DNA of 64,000 nt. It comes from CAWJEL01 sp964647255. GTDB taxonomy: Bacteria; Chloroflexota; Anaerolineae; CG2-30-64-16. Shown piece after piece: positions 8,290 to 16,723 of the stretch; position 1 is the first letter of the stretch, and each line of letters opens with the position of its first letter. The stretch covers positions 1 through 64,000 of the forward strand of contig CAZYGI010000004.1 of NCBI GenBank assembly GCA_964647255.1, given 5' to 3'. A program made the position numbers and the translations under genes. The notes beneath the pieces are model-generated. The model was given only the letters and a program-made list of their open reading frames with translations. It was not told where the DNA came from and did no database searches.

Positions 8290-10030
8290 CCTCGATCTCA
8301 TCCTGACCCTTGCCGGCGGCCTGGCCGCGGCGCTGGCCTTCGGATACGTGACGCAGCGCCTGGGCCTGTCGCCTATCGTGGGCTATCTCCTCGCCGGGAT
8401 CGCCGTCGGCCCGGCCACCCCGGGCTTTGTCGCCAACCGGGCGATGGCGGAACAGTTATCCGAGCTCGGGATCATTCTCCTGATGTTCGGCGTCGGCCTT
8501 CAGTTCCATGTCAAAGAGCTGCTTGAAGTGCGGCGCATCGCGATCCCTGGCGCGGTGGTGCAAAGCCTCGCCGCAAGCGCCCTGGCCGCCGTTCTCATCC
8601 ACTGGCTGGGTTGGGGCTGGACGGCCGGCATCGTCTACGGGCTGGCGATCTCGGTGGCCAGCACCGTGGTGCTCGTCCGGGTGCTCTCGGACAGCGGCGA
8701 CCTCCATACGGCGACCGGGCACATTGCCGTGGGCTGGCTCGTGATGGAAGACCTCTTCACGGTCGTCATCCTGGTGCTGCTGCCTCTCTTGTTTGGGTCG
8801 CGGGCCTCTGCGCCGGGCGGCGTTGCCGTAGAGCTGCTGCTGGCGTTCGTCAAGATCGCCGCCCTGGTCGCGTTCACCTTCCTGGTGGGCGGCCGCGCGA
8901 TCCCCTGGCTGTTGGGGCGTGTGGCCGAGACCCACTCGCGGGAGCTTTTCACCCTGACGATCCTGGTGGTGGCGCTCGGCATCGCGGTCGGCGCGGCCGA
9001 AGTGTTCGGCGTCTCGATGGCGCTGGGTGCGTTCCTGGCCGGTATGGTGGTGGGCCGCTCCGACTTTAGCCTGCGCGCCGCGTCGGAGGCGCTGCCCATG
9101 CGGGATGCGTTTGCGGTGCTCTTCTTCGTCTCGGTCGGCATGTTGTTCGACCCGGCCGCGCTCGTGAAATCCCCGGCAGTCGCCCTTCTCACGCTGGCCA
9201 TCGTCCTGCTCGGAAAACCGCTGGCGGCCTTCGGGATCACAACGGTGTTGGGCTACCCCAGCCGGGTCGCACTGGCGGTTGCAGCCGTCCTGGGCCAGAT
9301 CGGCGAGTTCTCCTTCATCCTGGCTGCGCTGGGGCGAGAGCTGGGCGTCTTGCCCGCCGCCGCCACCAACGGCCTGGTTGCGGCAGCAATCGTCTCGATT
9401 TCCGTGAACCCGCTGATCTACCGGACGGTGAAACCTCTGGAGCAGGAGCTCGTGCGGCGGCCCCGCCTGTGGCGCCTGCTGAACGCACACCCACGCAGGC
9501 CAGCCGCCGGAATTCCCGCGGCCGAGCCTGCTGGGCCAGAGATAGATCCGCAGCATCGGGCCGTGATCGTCGGGTACGGCCCCGTGGGCCGCACCGTGGC
9601 GCGGCTGCTCCGGGAGCAGGAGATCATACCCACCATCATCGAAATGAACCTGGCGACGTTTCAGAAACTGCGAGCCGAGGGGGTGAACGCATTCTACGGC
9701 GACGCGATGCTGCGAACGACCCTCGAACAAGCGGGCGTCGGCCAGGCCGGGACTTTTGTCGTCACGGCTTCGGGGCTGCAAGGCGCGGAGGAGATGATCC
9801 GCCTGGCGCGCGAAATCAACCCAAAGAGCCGCATCCTGACGCGCGCCCGGTACCTGGCCGACATCCCCACGCTGCGCAGCGCAGGCGCCGACCGTGTTTT
9901 CTCCGGCGAAGGCGAAGTGGCGCTGGCGATAACGGAGTTCGTCTTGGCCGGCCTGGGCGCCACCCCCGAGCAGATAGACCGGGAAAGAGCCCAGGTGCAC
10001 GGCGATCTCTTTTACGAGGCAGCGCCTTAA
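8282..10030 (+). CDS. Monovalent cation:proton antiporter, KefB/CPA2 type with TrkA-N domain
   Basis: This 582-residue protein has about twelve transmembrane segments (residues 1-385), including GYLLAGIAVGPATPGF and the ion-pathway stretch SVASTVVLVRVL, and continues into a cytoplasmic Rossmann domain (about 420-535). That domain contains the nucleotide motif VIVGYGPVGRTVARLL and a conserved acidic end of strand 2 (IIEMN), typical of TrkA-N/RCK domains. It would exchange K+ or Na+ for protons under nucleotide control. The start overlaps the preceding kinase gene. The 3' end faces the DUF1801 gene across a strong hairpin. Confidence 0.92.
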   Translation: MHNLDLILTLAGGLAAALAFGYVTQRLGLSPIVGYLLAGIAVGPATPGFVANRAMAEQLSELGIILLMFGVGLQFHVKELLEVRRIAIPGAVVQSLAASALAAVLIHWLGWGWTAGIVYGLAISVASTVVLVRVLSDSGDLHTATGHIAVGWLVMEDLFTVVILVLLPLLFGSRASAPGGVAVELLLAFVKIAALVAFTFLVGGRAIPWLLGRVAETHSRELFTLTILVVALGIAVGAAEVFGVSMALGAFLAGMVVGRSDFSLRAASEALPMRDAFAVLFFVSVGMLFDPAALVKSPAVALLTLAIVLLGKPLAAFGITTVLGYPSRVALAVAAVLGQIGEFSFILAALGRELGVLPAAATNGLVAAAIVSISVNPLIYRTVKPLEQELVRRPRLWRLLNAHPRRPAAGIPAAEPAGPEIDPQHRAVIVGYGPVGRTVARLLREQEIIPTIIEMNLATFQKLRAEGVNAFYGDAMLRTTLEQAGVGQAGTFVVTASGLQGAEEMIRLAREINPKSRILTRARYLADIPTLRSAGADRVFSGEGEVALAITEFVLAGLGATPEQIDRERAQVHGDLFYEAAP

Positions 10031-10056
10031 AGTAGGCTCGCGGCCGCGCGCCTACT
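10031..10056. terminator. Hairpin between convergent genes
   Basis: AGTAGGC (10031-10037) pairs with GCCTACT (10050-10056) around a self-complementary CGCGGCCGCG core. It starts immediately after the antiporter stop and overlaps the last codon and stop of the DUF1801 gene, so it can act on both strands. There is no T-run. Confidence 0.5.
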
Positions 10057-10423
10057 TCACCATCTTGCTGGTGTTCTCTGCAACCCGGAATGCGACGATC
10101 CGGCGGATCAAATCCAGCGGCAGCGGCTGGCCAAGGGGGAACTGCACCGAGCCTTTGCCGCGCTTGTAGGGCTTGAGCTCTTCGGCGAACGCCTCGATCC
10201 CGCTCCCGGTCGGGTAGAGGCCGATGTGCCGCCCGTACCCGGCGAAGTGCACCAGGTGCTTCCCGTTCAGATCAAACGTGGGGATCGCGTAGCTGATCGT
10301 CTCGGTCGCGTCCGGCGCGGCGGCTCGGATCAGCGCGCGCAGCTCTTCCAGCACTTTCTGCGTTTCCAGCGGAAATTCCGCGATGTATTCGTTGACGGAT
10401 TTGGCAGTCGAACGATTCGCCAT
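10052..10423 (-). CDS. DUF1801 (YdhG-like) domain protein
   Basis: This 123-residue cytosolic protein matches the DUF1801/YdhG family: VNEYIAEFPLETQKVLEELRALIRAAAPDATETISYAIPTF is the typical N-terminal helix pair and IPTF strand, followed by HFAGYGRHIGLYPTG and the KGSVQFPL motif. The family relates to Bacillus iron-chaperone Fra (frataxin-like), but function in most members is unproven. I start at the ATG at 10423; a longer frame upstream has low-complexity basic content and no ribosome site. It lies 38 bp after the VOC gene on the same strand and is probably cotranscribed. Confidence 0.85.
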   Translation of the reverse strand: MANRSTAKSVNEYIAEFPLETQKVLEELRALIRAAAPDATETISYAIPTFDLNGKHLVHFAGYGRHIGLYPTGSGIEAFAEELKPYKRGKGSVQFPLGQPLPLDLIRRIVAFRVAENTSKMVK

Positions 10424-10461
10424 GCTGTGCCCCTGTCTGTCGGACCCATTCCGGTCCCCGT

Positions 10462-11235
10462 TCAGCCTGCCGGGGGCTGGACGATCTTGAACGTTGCGCC
10501 GCTCGGGTCCATCAGGGCGGCAATGCGACCAAACGGCGAATCCTCTACCTTGCCCATCACCCTGCCGCCATGCGCGATGACGGCCTCCGCGGTTGCGTCG
10601 GCGTTGGCTACCGAGAAGTAGATGATCCACTGCGTATGAAACTCGCCCCACGCGGGGTCAATCTGCATGATGCCAGCGAGCATCTCCTCGCCATGCTTGA
10701 GCACGTAGTATTCCATGCCCCCCGGCATCGGATCTGCGGTGGCGCGGAGCAGCGCCGTGTAGAAATCCCGCGCCTGTTTGGCATCGGACGTATACAGCTC
10801 GTACCAGGCCGTCGAACCCGGCTCATCGGTCACCTGTGAGCCTACATGCCTTTTGGCCTGCCAAAAGCTGAACGCCGCGCCGGTGGGGTCCTCACAGGTC
10901 GCCATACTGCCGAAGTCACCCACGACCATGGGCGGGTTCAACACTTTGGCTCCCAATTTCACCGCGCGCGCCACATCGGCTTCGATATCCTCAGTGGCGA
11001 AATACAAACCCCATACAGCGGGCATGGCCGGAGCGCCAGGCGGATACCCCCCCATGCCGACCGTCATCCGTTCTCCCGATCGAGCGGTCGTATAGCCGCC
11101 AAACTCGGGGCCGGCAATGTCGTACTCCCAGCCGAACACGGCCTGGTAGAACCTGCGCGCCGCGTCAACATCCGGCGCAAGCAAATCGCTCCAGGTAGGT
11201 GTGCCAGCCGGTTTTGCCTGTAAATATGTGGTCAT
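10462..11235 (-). CDS. VOC-family protein with two glyoxalase-like domains
   Basis: This 257-residue protein is built of two tandem VOC (vicinal oxygen chelate) modules, about 1-125 and 130-257. Each begins with WSDLLAPDVDAARRFYQAVFGWE-like or WYELYTSDAKQARDFYTALL sequence and ends with DPTGAAFSFWQ or DPSGATFKIVQ. Proteins of this layout are annotated as glyoxalase/bleomycin-resistance-like; the substrate is unknown. The start at 11235 is supported by AAGGAGT five bases upstream; an in-frame upstream ATG lacks one. It precedes the DUF1801 gene on the same strand. Confidence 0.88.
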   Translation of the reverse strand: MTTYLQAKPAGTPTWSDLLAPDVDAARRFYQAVFGWEYDIAGPEFGGYTTARSGERMTVGMGGYPPGAPAMPAVWGLYFATEDIEADVARAVKLGAKVLNPPMVVGDFGSMATCEDPTGAAFSFWQAKRHVGSQVTDEPGSTAWYELYTSDAKQARDFYTALLRATADPMPGGMEYYVLKHGEEMLAGIMQIDPAWGEFHTQWIIYFSVANADATAEAVIAHGGRVMGKVEDSPFGRIAALMDPSGATFKIVQPPAG

Positions 11236-11508
11236 CGTGACTCCTTGGTCCATTCTGACTCGGCTCCCGGTAAAGAAACGAATCTTGTGCAAGCATAGGA
11301 CAGATCACGGTTCCACGATGTGGTATAGATTCCGGTGTGTTGCCAGACTGACCCTGCGCCAGGCTCATTTTCCGGTTGGCGCCCGCGGCGGAAGTGGGCC
11401 ATTGTCTTTTGCACTCCAGTCTCTTGATCGCCACGATAGGCACTCTCCCAAATCACATCGCCCGTGACTGAGCGGGTTAACGAAATGACATCGCTGCCTG
11501 AGCTGGGA

Positions 11509-12744
11509 TCACTCGTACCGCAGCGCCTCGATGGGGTTCAAGGCGGCCGCCCGGTTTGCCGGGTACAGGCCGAAGAACACACCGATCGCCAGCGAGACGG
11601 CGACGGCCAGCGCGATGCTCTGCCCCGTCACCACGGCCTGGCTGCTGCCCAGCAGCGAGGAGACGAGCTGTGCGCCGCCCACGCCCAGCGCCACGCCCAC
11701 CAGCCCGCCCAGCGCGCTGATGACGATCGCCTCGGCGAGAAACTGGATCAAGATGTCGGCCCGCTTGGCGCCCACCGCCTTGCGCAGGCCCACCTCACGC
11801 GTGCGCTCGGTGACGCTGACCAGCATGATGTTCATGATGCCGATGCCGCCCACCAACAGCGAGATCGCCGCGATGCTGCCCAGCAGTGTCGTGAATGTGC
11901 CGGTGGTCTCCGAGACGCTGGTGATCAGATCCTCCTGGTTGCGCACCTGGAAATCGTTCTCCGCGCTGGCCGCCAGGCCGTGCTTTGCCCGCAGGATGGC
12001 AGTGACCTGCGCCTGCGCCAGGCTCATGTCCGCGCTCGAACGCGCCTGCAGGTTGATCGTGCTCACCGTGGTGGTGCCTGCCCCGCCCAGCTTCAGTTGC
12101 GCGGTGCGCAGCGGCATCATCACGACGTTGTCCTGGTTGTTTGCGCCGCCACTGCTGCCTTTCGAGGCCAGCACACCGATCACGGTGTAGTTCTGGCGGT
12201 TGATGCGGATGGTCTCACCGACCGGATTCACCGAGGTGCTGCCGAAGAGGTTTTCCACCACGGTCGAACCCAAGACCACCACCATCGCCGTGTTGCTGTC
12301 ATCCTCCGCCGTGATGAAACGGCCCAGCGACACCCCCTGGTTGCGCACGGTCGCGTACGCCGCGGTCGCCCCGGTGATGCTGGTCGAAGTGGTGTTGCCG
12401 CTGTAGGTCACCGTGGCGTTGGTGCTGTACACCGGCGCCACCAGGCTGACCGTATCGGCCAGCGCCTCGATGGCTTCCACATCGGCCATCGTCAGCTTGG
12501 CTGTGCTCTCGACCTGGCCGCCGGGCCGGAAGCCGAAGTTCTGCTGGGTCGAGACCGTCAGCAGATTGGAACCCAACGACTGGAACTGGCTGAGCACCTG
12601 GGCCTGCGTGCCCTGCCCCACGGCCACCAGCGCGATCACCGCCGCCACGCCGATCACGATGCCCAGCATGGTGAGGATGGACCGCATCTTGTGCACGGTC
12701 AGCGCAGTGGTTGCGACACGAAGGACCATCATTAGCTTTTTCAT
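11509..12744 (-). CDS. MacB-type ABC permease, module 2
   Basis: This 411-residue permease starts MKKLMMVLRVATTAL, with a first transmembrane helix at about 20-40, a large extracytoplasmic MacB core domain (about 45-240) and three C-terminal FtsX-type helices ending in LNPIEALRYE. It carries no ATPase domain; that is supplied by the separate gene at 22312. It is a close paralogue of the permease at 17956-16724, with a 148-bp stretch identical in DNA. It is the last gene of the second adaptor-adaptor-permease module. MacB-like proteins are mechanotransmitters driving export of peptides, lipids or macrolides through an adaptor. Confidence 0.9.
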   Translation of the reverse strand: MKKLMMVLRVATTALTVHKMRSILTMLGIVIGVAAVIALVAVGQGTQAQVLSQFQSLGSNLLTVSTQQNFGFRPGGQVESTAKLTMADVEAIEALADTVSLVAPVYSTNATVTYSGNTTSTSITGATAAYATVRNQGVSLGRFITAEDDSNTAMVVVLGSTVVENLFGSTSVNPVGETIRINRQNYTVIGVLASKGSSGGANNQDNVVMMPLRTAQLKLGGAGTTTVSTINLQARSSADMSLAQAQVTAILRAKHGLAASAENDFQVRNQEDLITSVSETTGTFTTLLGSIAAISLLVGGIGIMNIMLVSVTERTREVGLRKAVGAKRADILIQFLAEAIVISALGGLVGVALGVGGAQLVSSLLGSSQAVVTGQSIALAVAVSLAIGVFFGLYPANRAAALNPIEALRYE

Positions 12745-12777
12745 GAAAATCTCTCCTTGAATTCATCCTTAGCCAAG

Positions 12778-12904
12778 CACCCTGAGCGGAGGGCAGTGGC
12801 CCGCAGTCGAAGAGACGGAGCGGCCATTGCCCATATCCGCATCCTTCGACTGACCTTTCATCATCATGCACGTTGAGCCATAAACCCGCTCAGGATGCTC
12901 AGTC
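12778..12904. repeat. Dispersed intergenic repeat, family 1
   Basis: Begins CCTGAGCGGAGGG, continues with GCAGTCGAAGAG and CATCCTTCGACTG, and ends CCGCTCAGGATGCTCAG, giving inward-facing complementary ends. The same units occur at 14699-14746 and inside a coding region at 51614-51762. It fills the gap between the module 2 permease and its adaptor. Confidence 0.65.
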
Positions 12905-12977
12905 ATGCCATTTTCAGGCCAGCATGTAGCGCAGAACATAGCGCAAATTCCCCGCTCCCCACTCCACGCTCCCCGCC

Positions 12978-14651
12978 TCACCCGCCCAGCGCGCGCGAGG
13001 CGTTCATCAGGAGGTTGCTGTTGCCCATTTTCGATGCGCTGTTGCTCGCAGAACTCATGCTGAGCTGGACGAGCACCTGGTCGCCCGCGCTGAGCCCCTT
13101 TGTGATCACCGTGTACGTGCCGTCGCTGACGCCCACCTCCACCGGCACAGCTTCAGGATCGCCCGCCGGATCGGATGCGTTGGGCGCCAACACCTGGTAC
13201 GCGCCGTTGGATTGCGTCAACGCCATGGTTGGCACCAGGAGGGCGTTCGTCGCCTGCGCCACCTGGATCTCGACGTTTGCAGTCATGCCCACCAGCAGTG
13301 ACAGGTTCTCGGCGCCAGTCAGCGAGATCGGCACGCTGTAGACCATCACGTTCCCCTGGAGCGTCCCCTGCAGCGGCACGGAGAGCACCTGGCCGGTGAA
13401 AGTCTGGCCGGGGAAGGCGTCAAATGTGATTGTCGCGGCCTGGCCCACGCTAACCTGCCGGATTTCAGTCTCGTCCACCGAGGCGACAACCTGCAAGGTC
13501 TTCAGGTTGGCCAGGGCCAGCACCGTGGTAGTGGCAGCCACCTGGTCGCCGGCGCTGACGTTCGTCTCCAGGATCGTGCCATCAAAAGGCGCCACCAGTT
13601 GTGTGCCCGCCAGCGCGACCTGGGCGCTGCTCACCGTCAGCCGCTTTTTGTCCACCGCGGCCTGCGCCGTCGCTAGATCGGTCGCATCCGGGCCTTCGTC
13701 CAGCGCGGTCCGGGCTTGTTGCGCCGCCTGCAACGAGACCTCGGCCTGGCTCACGGCGAGCTGCGCCTGCGCCTTTGCGAGAGCGTCGCTGCCGGCCTGC
13801 GCCTCGGCCAGGGCCTGCTGGGCTTCGGCCAATGTGACCTTTGCCTGGGCCAGTTCCGCGGCGCGGGACTCGGCGGCCAGCGCAAGCTGCGCCTGCACCC
13901 GGGCCAGGTCGGACTGGGCTTCGCTCAGCTTCGTCTGATCTTCCGCCAGCTCTTCGGTCTGCTCGGCATTGGGGTTCTTCAAGGCTTTGAGCTGTTCGAC
14001 CCGGCGGCCGTACCAGTTGACGCTGTATTGCAGATCGCGGGCATTCTTCGCCAAAGTTCCGCGTTCAGCCAGCTCGGTCTGGAGGCCCAATAGCGTGATG
14101 TTATCCTGCGCGTTTTTGACGGCGTTCTCCAGGGCGGTCAGGTCGGGATCGCTCAAGTCGGCCAGGTCAGACTGGGCCTGCGCCAACGTTTGTTTGGCCT
14201 GCGCCAGCGCTGCGTCGGCCTGGGCGAGCTCCAACTCGGTGGCCGGGGCTTGCAGGTCGGCCAGCGTCTCCTCGGCGGCCTGCAGATCGCTCTTCGCCTG
14301 GTCCAGCGCCTGTTGATAGCCCGCTGAGTCAATCGTGGCCAGCACCTGGCCCACGGCCACGGTGTTGCCGGCGGTCGCGTCCAGGGTCAGCAGCGCAGCG
14401 GTCCCGTTCATCTTCTCGAACGCGAGGGAGGCGCTCTGCTCGGCCTCCAACTGGCCCACGACGCTCAACGTCGAGCTCAGGTCACCCTGGGTCACAGTGA
14501 CCACCTGCGTGCGGGTCGCTACGCCGGCGGCGCCGGTTGTGCTCGCCGCCCGGCTCTGATAAGTGAAGTATCCGCCGCCGATCACCGCGACGAGCAGGGC
14601 GGCCACGATGAGTTTCTTGATAGAGAAGTGCAGTGCTGGTGTGCGTTTCAT
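12978..14651 (-). CDS. HlyD/MacA-like periplasmic adaptor, type II, module 2
   Basis: This 557-residue exported adaptor has a basic N-terminus and one transmembrane anchor (about 11-30), a biotinyl-lipoyl half near 60-110 and a long heptad-rich coiled coil (about 110-340, many Ala/Gln/Leu). The second lipoyl half follows (TQLVAPFDGTILETNV), then beta-barrel and membrane-proximal domains. It ends in a Ser/Met/Asn-rich tail. Type II is recognised by the insert WYGRRVEQLKALKNPNAEQ in the hairpin and is closest to the adaptor at 19684. The start at 14651 follows GAGGCGAAAG. It should bridge the MacB permease to outer layers or substrate. Confidence 0.88.
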   Translation of the reverse strand: MKRTPALHFSIKKLIVAALLVAVIGGGYFTYQSRAASTTGAAGVATRTQVVTVTQGDLSSTLSVVGQLEAEQSASLAFEKMNGTAALLTLDATAGNTVAVGQVLATIDSAGYQQALDQAKSDLQAAEETLADLQAPATELELAQADAALAQAKQTLAQAQSDLADLSDPDLTALENAVKNAQDNITLLGLQTELAERGTLAKNARDLQYSVNWYGRRVEQLKALKNPNAEQTEELAEDQTKLSEAQSDLARVQAQLALAAESRAAELAQAKVTLAEAQQALAEAQAGSDALAKAQAQLAVSQAEVSLQAAQQARTALDEGPDATDLATAQAAVDKKRLTVSSAQVALAGTQLVAPFDGTILETNVSAGDQVAATTTVLALANLKTLQVVASVDETEIRQVSVGQAATITFDAFPGQTFTGQVLSVPLQGTLQGNVMVYSVPISLTGAENLSLLVGMTANVEIQVAQATNALLVPTMALTQSNGAYQVLAPNASDPAGDPEAVPVEVGVSDGTYTVITKGLSAGDQVLVQLSMSSASNSASKMGNSNLLMNASRALGG

Positions 14652-14698
14652 TTCTTTCGCCTCATTTGGTTGGAATCTATTCAAAGTCAGTATGAGCA

Positions 14699-14746
14699 CC
14701 CTGAGCGGAGGGTCGCAGTCGGTTGCGACCCGGAGTCGAAGGGACG
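14699..14746. repeat. Dispersed intergenic repeat, family 1 (short copy)
   Basis: CACCCTGAGCGGAGGG ... CCGGAGTCGAAGGGACG encloses a hairpin GGTCGCA/TTGCGACC (14711-14730). It occupies most of the space between the two module 2 adaptor genes. Confidence 0.6.
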
Positions 14747-14820
14747 TTTATCCCACCGGGCCGCTCAGCCCCCTAGGACGGGCGGCCGCCCTCCGCCCAA
14801 CAGGGGCTGTGAGTCATATG

Positions 14821-16479
14821 TCATTGCGCCGGCGGCAACCCGCCGCCCATGTCCATGCCGCCGCCCGGGCCACCCGCCGTCTGCGAGGCGCCCGGTGTGC
14901 TGGTCGAAAGCTGTACGAGCACCCGGTCGCCCTCGCTGAGGCCCTTGAGAATCTCGGTGTAGGCGCCGTCGCTCAGGCCGACCTCCACCGCCACCGCCGT
15001 GGGGGACCCGCTCGCATCGGTGGTGTTGGGCACCAACACGTGGTAGGTCCCGTTGGATTGCGTCAGGGCAAGCGTCGGCACCAGCAGCGTCCCGGACGAC
15101 TGGCCCACCTGGATCGCGACGTTGGCGGTCATACCTACCCGCAGCGCCAGGTCAGCCGCGCCTTCGAGCGAGATCGGGACGCTGTAGACCATCACGTTGC
15201 CTTCGAGCGCGCCTTGGAGCGGCACCGAGAGCACCTGGCCGGTGAAACTCTGTTCCGGGAAGGCGTCAAAGGTCATCGTCGCAGCCTGGCCGACGCTGAT
15301 CTGCCGGATGGTGGTCTCATCTATCGAGGCGACCACCTGCAGCGTATCCATGTCCGCCAGGTCCAGGATCGCCGTGTTGGCTGTCACCTGGTCGCCCGCG
15401 GAGACGTAGGTTTCCAGGACAGTGCCGGCGAACGGCGCCACCAACTGCGTACCGGTCAAGGCAGCCTGCGCCTTGTCGAGCGCCAACTGCTTTGCAGCCA
15501 CGGCCGCCTGGGCCACCGCAAGGACCGTCGCGTCCGTACCTTCGCTCAACTCAGCGCGCGCTTGCTGCGCAGCCTGCAAGCTGACCTGGGCGTTGTTCAC
15601 GTCGAGCTGCGCCTGCGCCAGTTTCAGCGGATCGCCGCCGGACTGGGCGTCGGCCAACGCTCCTTGAGCGTCGGCCAGATCCGTCTGCGCAGCGCGGAGC
15701 GAGACTTGCGCCTGGAGCGCGCTGGCCTGCCGGTTCAGCTCGTAAGACACGCGGGTGTCCTGGGCGTCCAGCATCTTGTTGTACGCCAGCTCCAGCCGAT
15801 CCTGGTAGAAATCATCGGAATAGGTTTCGGCGGCCAACCGGTTGTACTCGGCGGTGGGGACTGACTCCGCATAGGTCAATTGATCCAAGGTCGTCTTGGC
15901 CGCGGCGTCTTGCTGCTCCGCCAGGAGGTTCGCCTGGGCTTTCGCCAGCGCGCTCTTGGCGCTTGCGACCGCCGATTCCAGGCTGGAGATGTCCGGGGCG
16001 GTCAGATCGTCCAGCGCGGCTTGCGCCTTCTGCAGCGCGACTTTGGCCTGGGCGACGGCCACATCGGCCTGCGCAAGTTCGAGCGCGGTGGCGGGCGTCT
16101 GCAAATCATCCAACGTTTCTTTGGCCGCCTGCAAGTCGCTGGCCACCTGGTCAACGGCCTGCTGGTACGGCGTGGCATCAATAGTCGCCAGCACCTGGCC
16201 CTGCGTCACAACCGCACCCGCCTGCACCGCGAGGGTTAGCAAACTCGCGTTATCGCTGATCGTCTTAAACGCCAGGGATGCGGCCTGTTGCGCGTCCAAC
16301 TGGCCCACGACGCTGACCGTCGCGGCGAGCGAGCCCTTCGTCACCTCAACGACCTGGGTGTAGGCCGTCGTGCTTGCGGCGGCCGTTTCGACAAACTTCG
16401 CCTCATAGATCCGGTATCCGCCGAAGGCGGCGGCTGCGAGGAGCAAGACCATCAAGAGTCTGCGGATCGCTTTCTTCAT
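14821..16479 (-). CDS. HlyD/MacA-like periplasmic adaptor, type I, module 2
   Basis: This 552-residue adaptor has the same domain order as its neighbours: N-terminal anchor (about 5-25), split lipoyl domain, long alpha-helical hairpin, beta-barrel. Type I is marked by the hairpin-tip sequence PTAEYNRLAAETYSDDFYQ, shared with the adaptor at 21505. The C-terminus is Gly/Met/Pro-rich (GGPGGGMDMGGGLPPAQ). The start at 16479 has GGGAG seven bases upstream. It is the first gene of module 2 and lies behind a promoter with response-regulator boxes (16592-16539). The DNA between is free of genes. Confidence 0.88.
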   Translation of the reverse strand: MKKAIRRLLMVLLLAAAAFGGYRIYEAKFVETAAASTTAYTQVVEVTKGSLAATVSVVGQLDAQQAASLAFKTISDNASLLTLAVQAGAVVTQGQVLATIDATPYQQAVDQVASDLQAAKETLDDLQTPATALELAQADVAVAQAKVALQKAQAALDDLTAPDISSLESAVASAKSALAKAQANLLAEQQDAAAKTTLDQLTYAESVPTAEYNRLAAETYSDDFYQDRLELAYNKMLDAQDTRVSYELNRQASALQAQVSLRAAQTDLADAQGALADAQSGGDPLKLAQAQLDVNNAQVSLQAAQQARAELSEGTDATVLAVAQAAVAAKQLALDKAQAALTGTQLVAPFAGTVLETYVSAGDQVTANTAILDLADMDTLQVVASIDETTIRQISVGQAATMTFDAFPEQSFTGQVLSVPLQGALEGNVMVYSVPISLEGAADLALRVGMTANVAIQVGQSSGTLLVPTLALTQSNGTYHVLVPNTTDASGSPTAVAVEVGLSDGAYTEILKGLSEGDRVLVQLSTSTPGASQTAGGPGGGMDMGGGLPPAQ

Positions 16480-16538
16480 TTTGCGTCTCCCATGGGGAAA
16501 ACCTGGTGAGGACAACCCCTTTTTTGATTTCCCTGCTG

Positions 16539-16592
16539 ATTATCGGCCCGGAGACTGAGTTGGTCCTGTGAAGCACCTGAGCGGGGACTGAG
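16539..16592 (-). promoter_or_regulatory. Module 2 promoter with four 11-bp-spaced TCS1-type boxes
   Basis: On the minus strand: CTCAGT (16592-16587), CTCAGG (16581-16576), CACAGG (16570-16565) and CTCAGT (16559-16554), each separated by exactly 5 bp. A 9-bp spacer then leads to GATAAT (16544-16539). This is the arrangement found before the TCS1 regulator gene and before the export ATPase. A strong terminator just upstream (16699-16669) makes a separate promoter necessary for module 2. Binding by the TCS1 regulator is inferred from motif identity. Confidence 0.7.
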
Positions 16593-16668
16593 AGTGGAGG
16601 GGCGGTGGAGATCATGGCCAATGACGAAGGCGCATCCGCAAATGCGAAAACCGGGGAGGCCCAGGCGC

Positions 16669-16699
16669 AAAAAAGCCAGGCCTCCTGAGAGGCCTGGCT
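16669..16699 (-). terminator. Rho-independent terminator after module 1
   Basis: Read on the minus strand, AGCCAGGCCT and AGGCCTGGCT form a perfect 10-bp stem with a 6-nt loop (16699-16674), followed by T6. It begins 25 bp after the module 1 permease stop codon and should end the first transcript of the export locus. Confidence 0.88.
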
Positions 16700-16723
16700 C
16701 CTGAATGCTGAAACTCCGGCAGC

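Noticed and set aside
11464..12735. Long plus-strand open frame opposite the module 2 permease gene (His/Arg/Gln-rich)
   Set aside because: Composition is that of antisense GC-rich shadow frames. A similar frame (17312-18580) lies opposite the paralogous permease, and the minus strand has a clear protein family.
14563..15864. Plus-strand open frame of over 430 codons opposite the adaptor genes
   Set aside because: It is antisense to a well-defined HlyD-family gene and has no family resemblance or ribosome site.
16574..16600. CCTGAGCGGGGACTGAG first read as a family 1 dispersed repeat
   Set aside because: The 11-bp phasing with two further hexamers and a -10 identifies it as a response-regulator promoter; the TCGAAGG parts of family 1 are missing.
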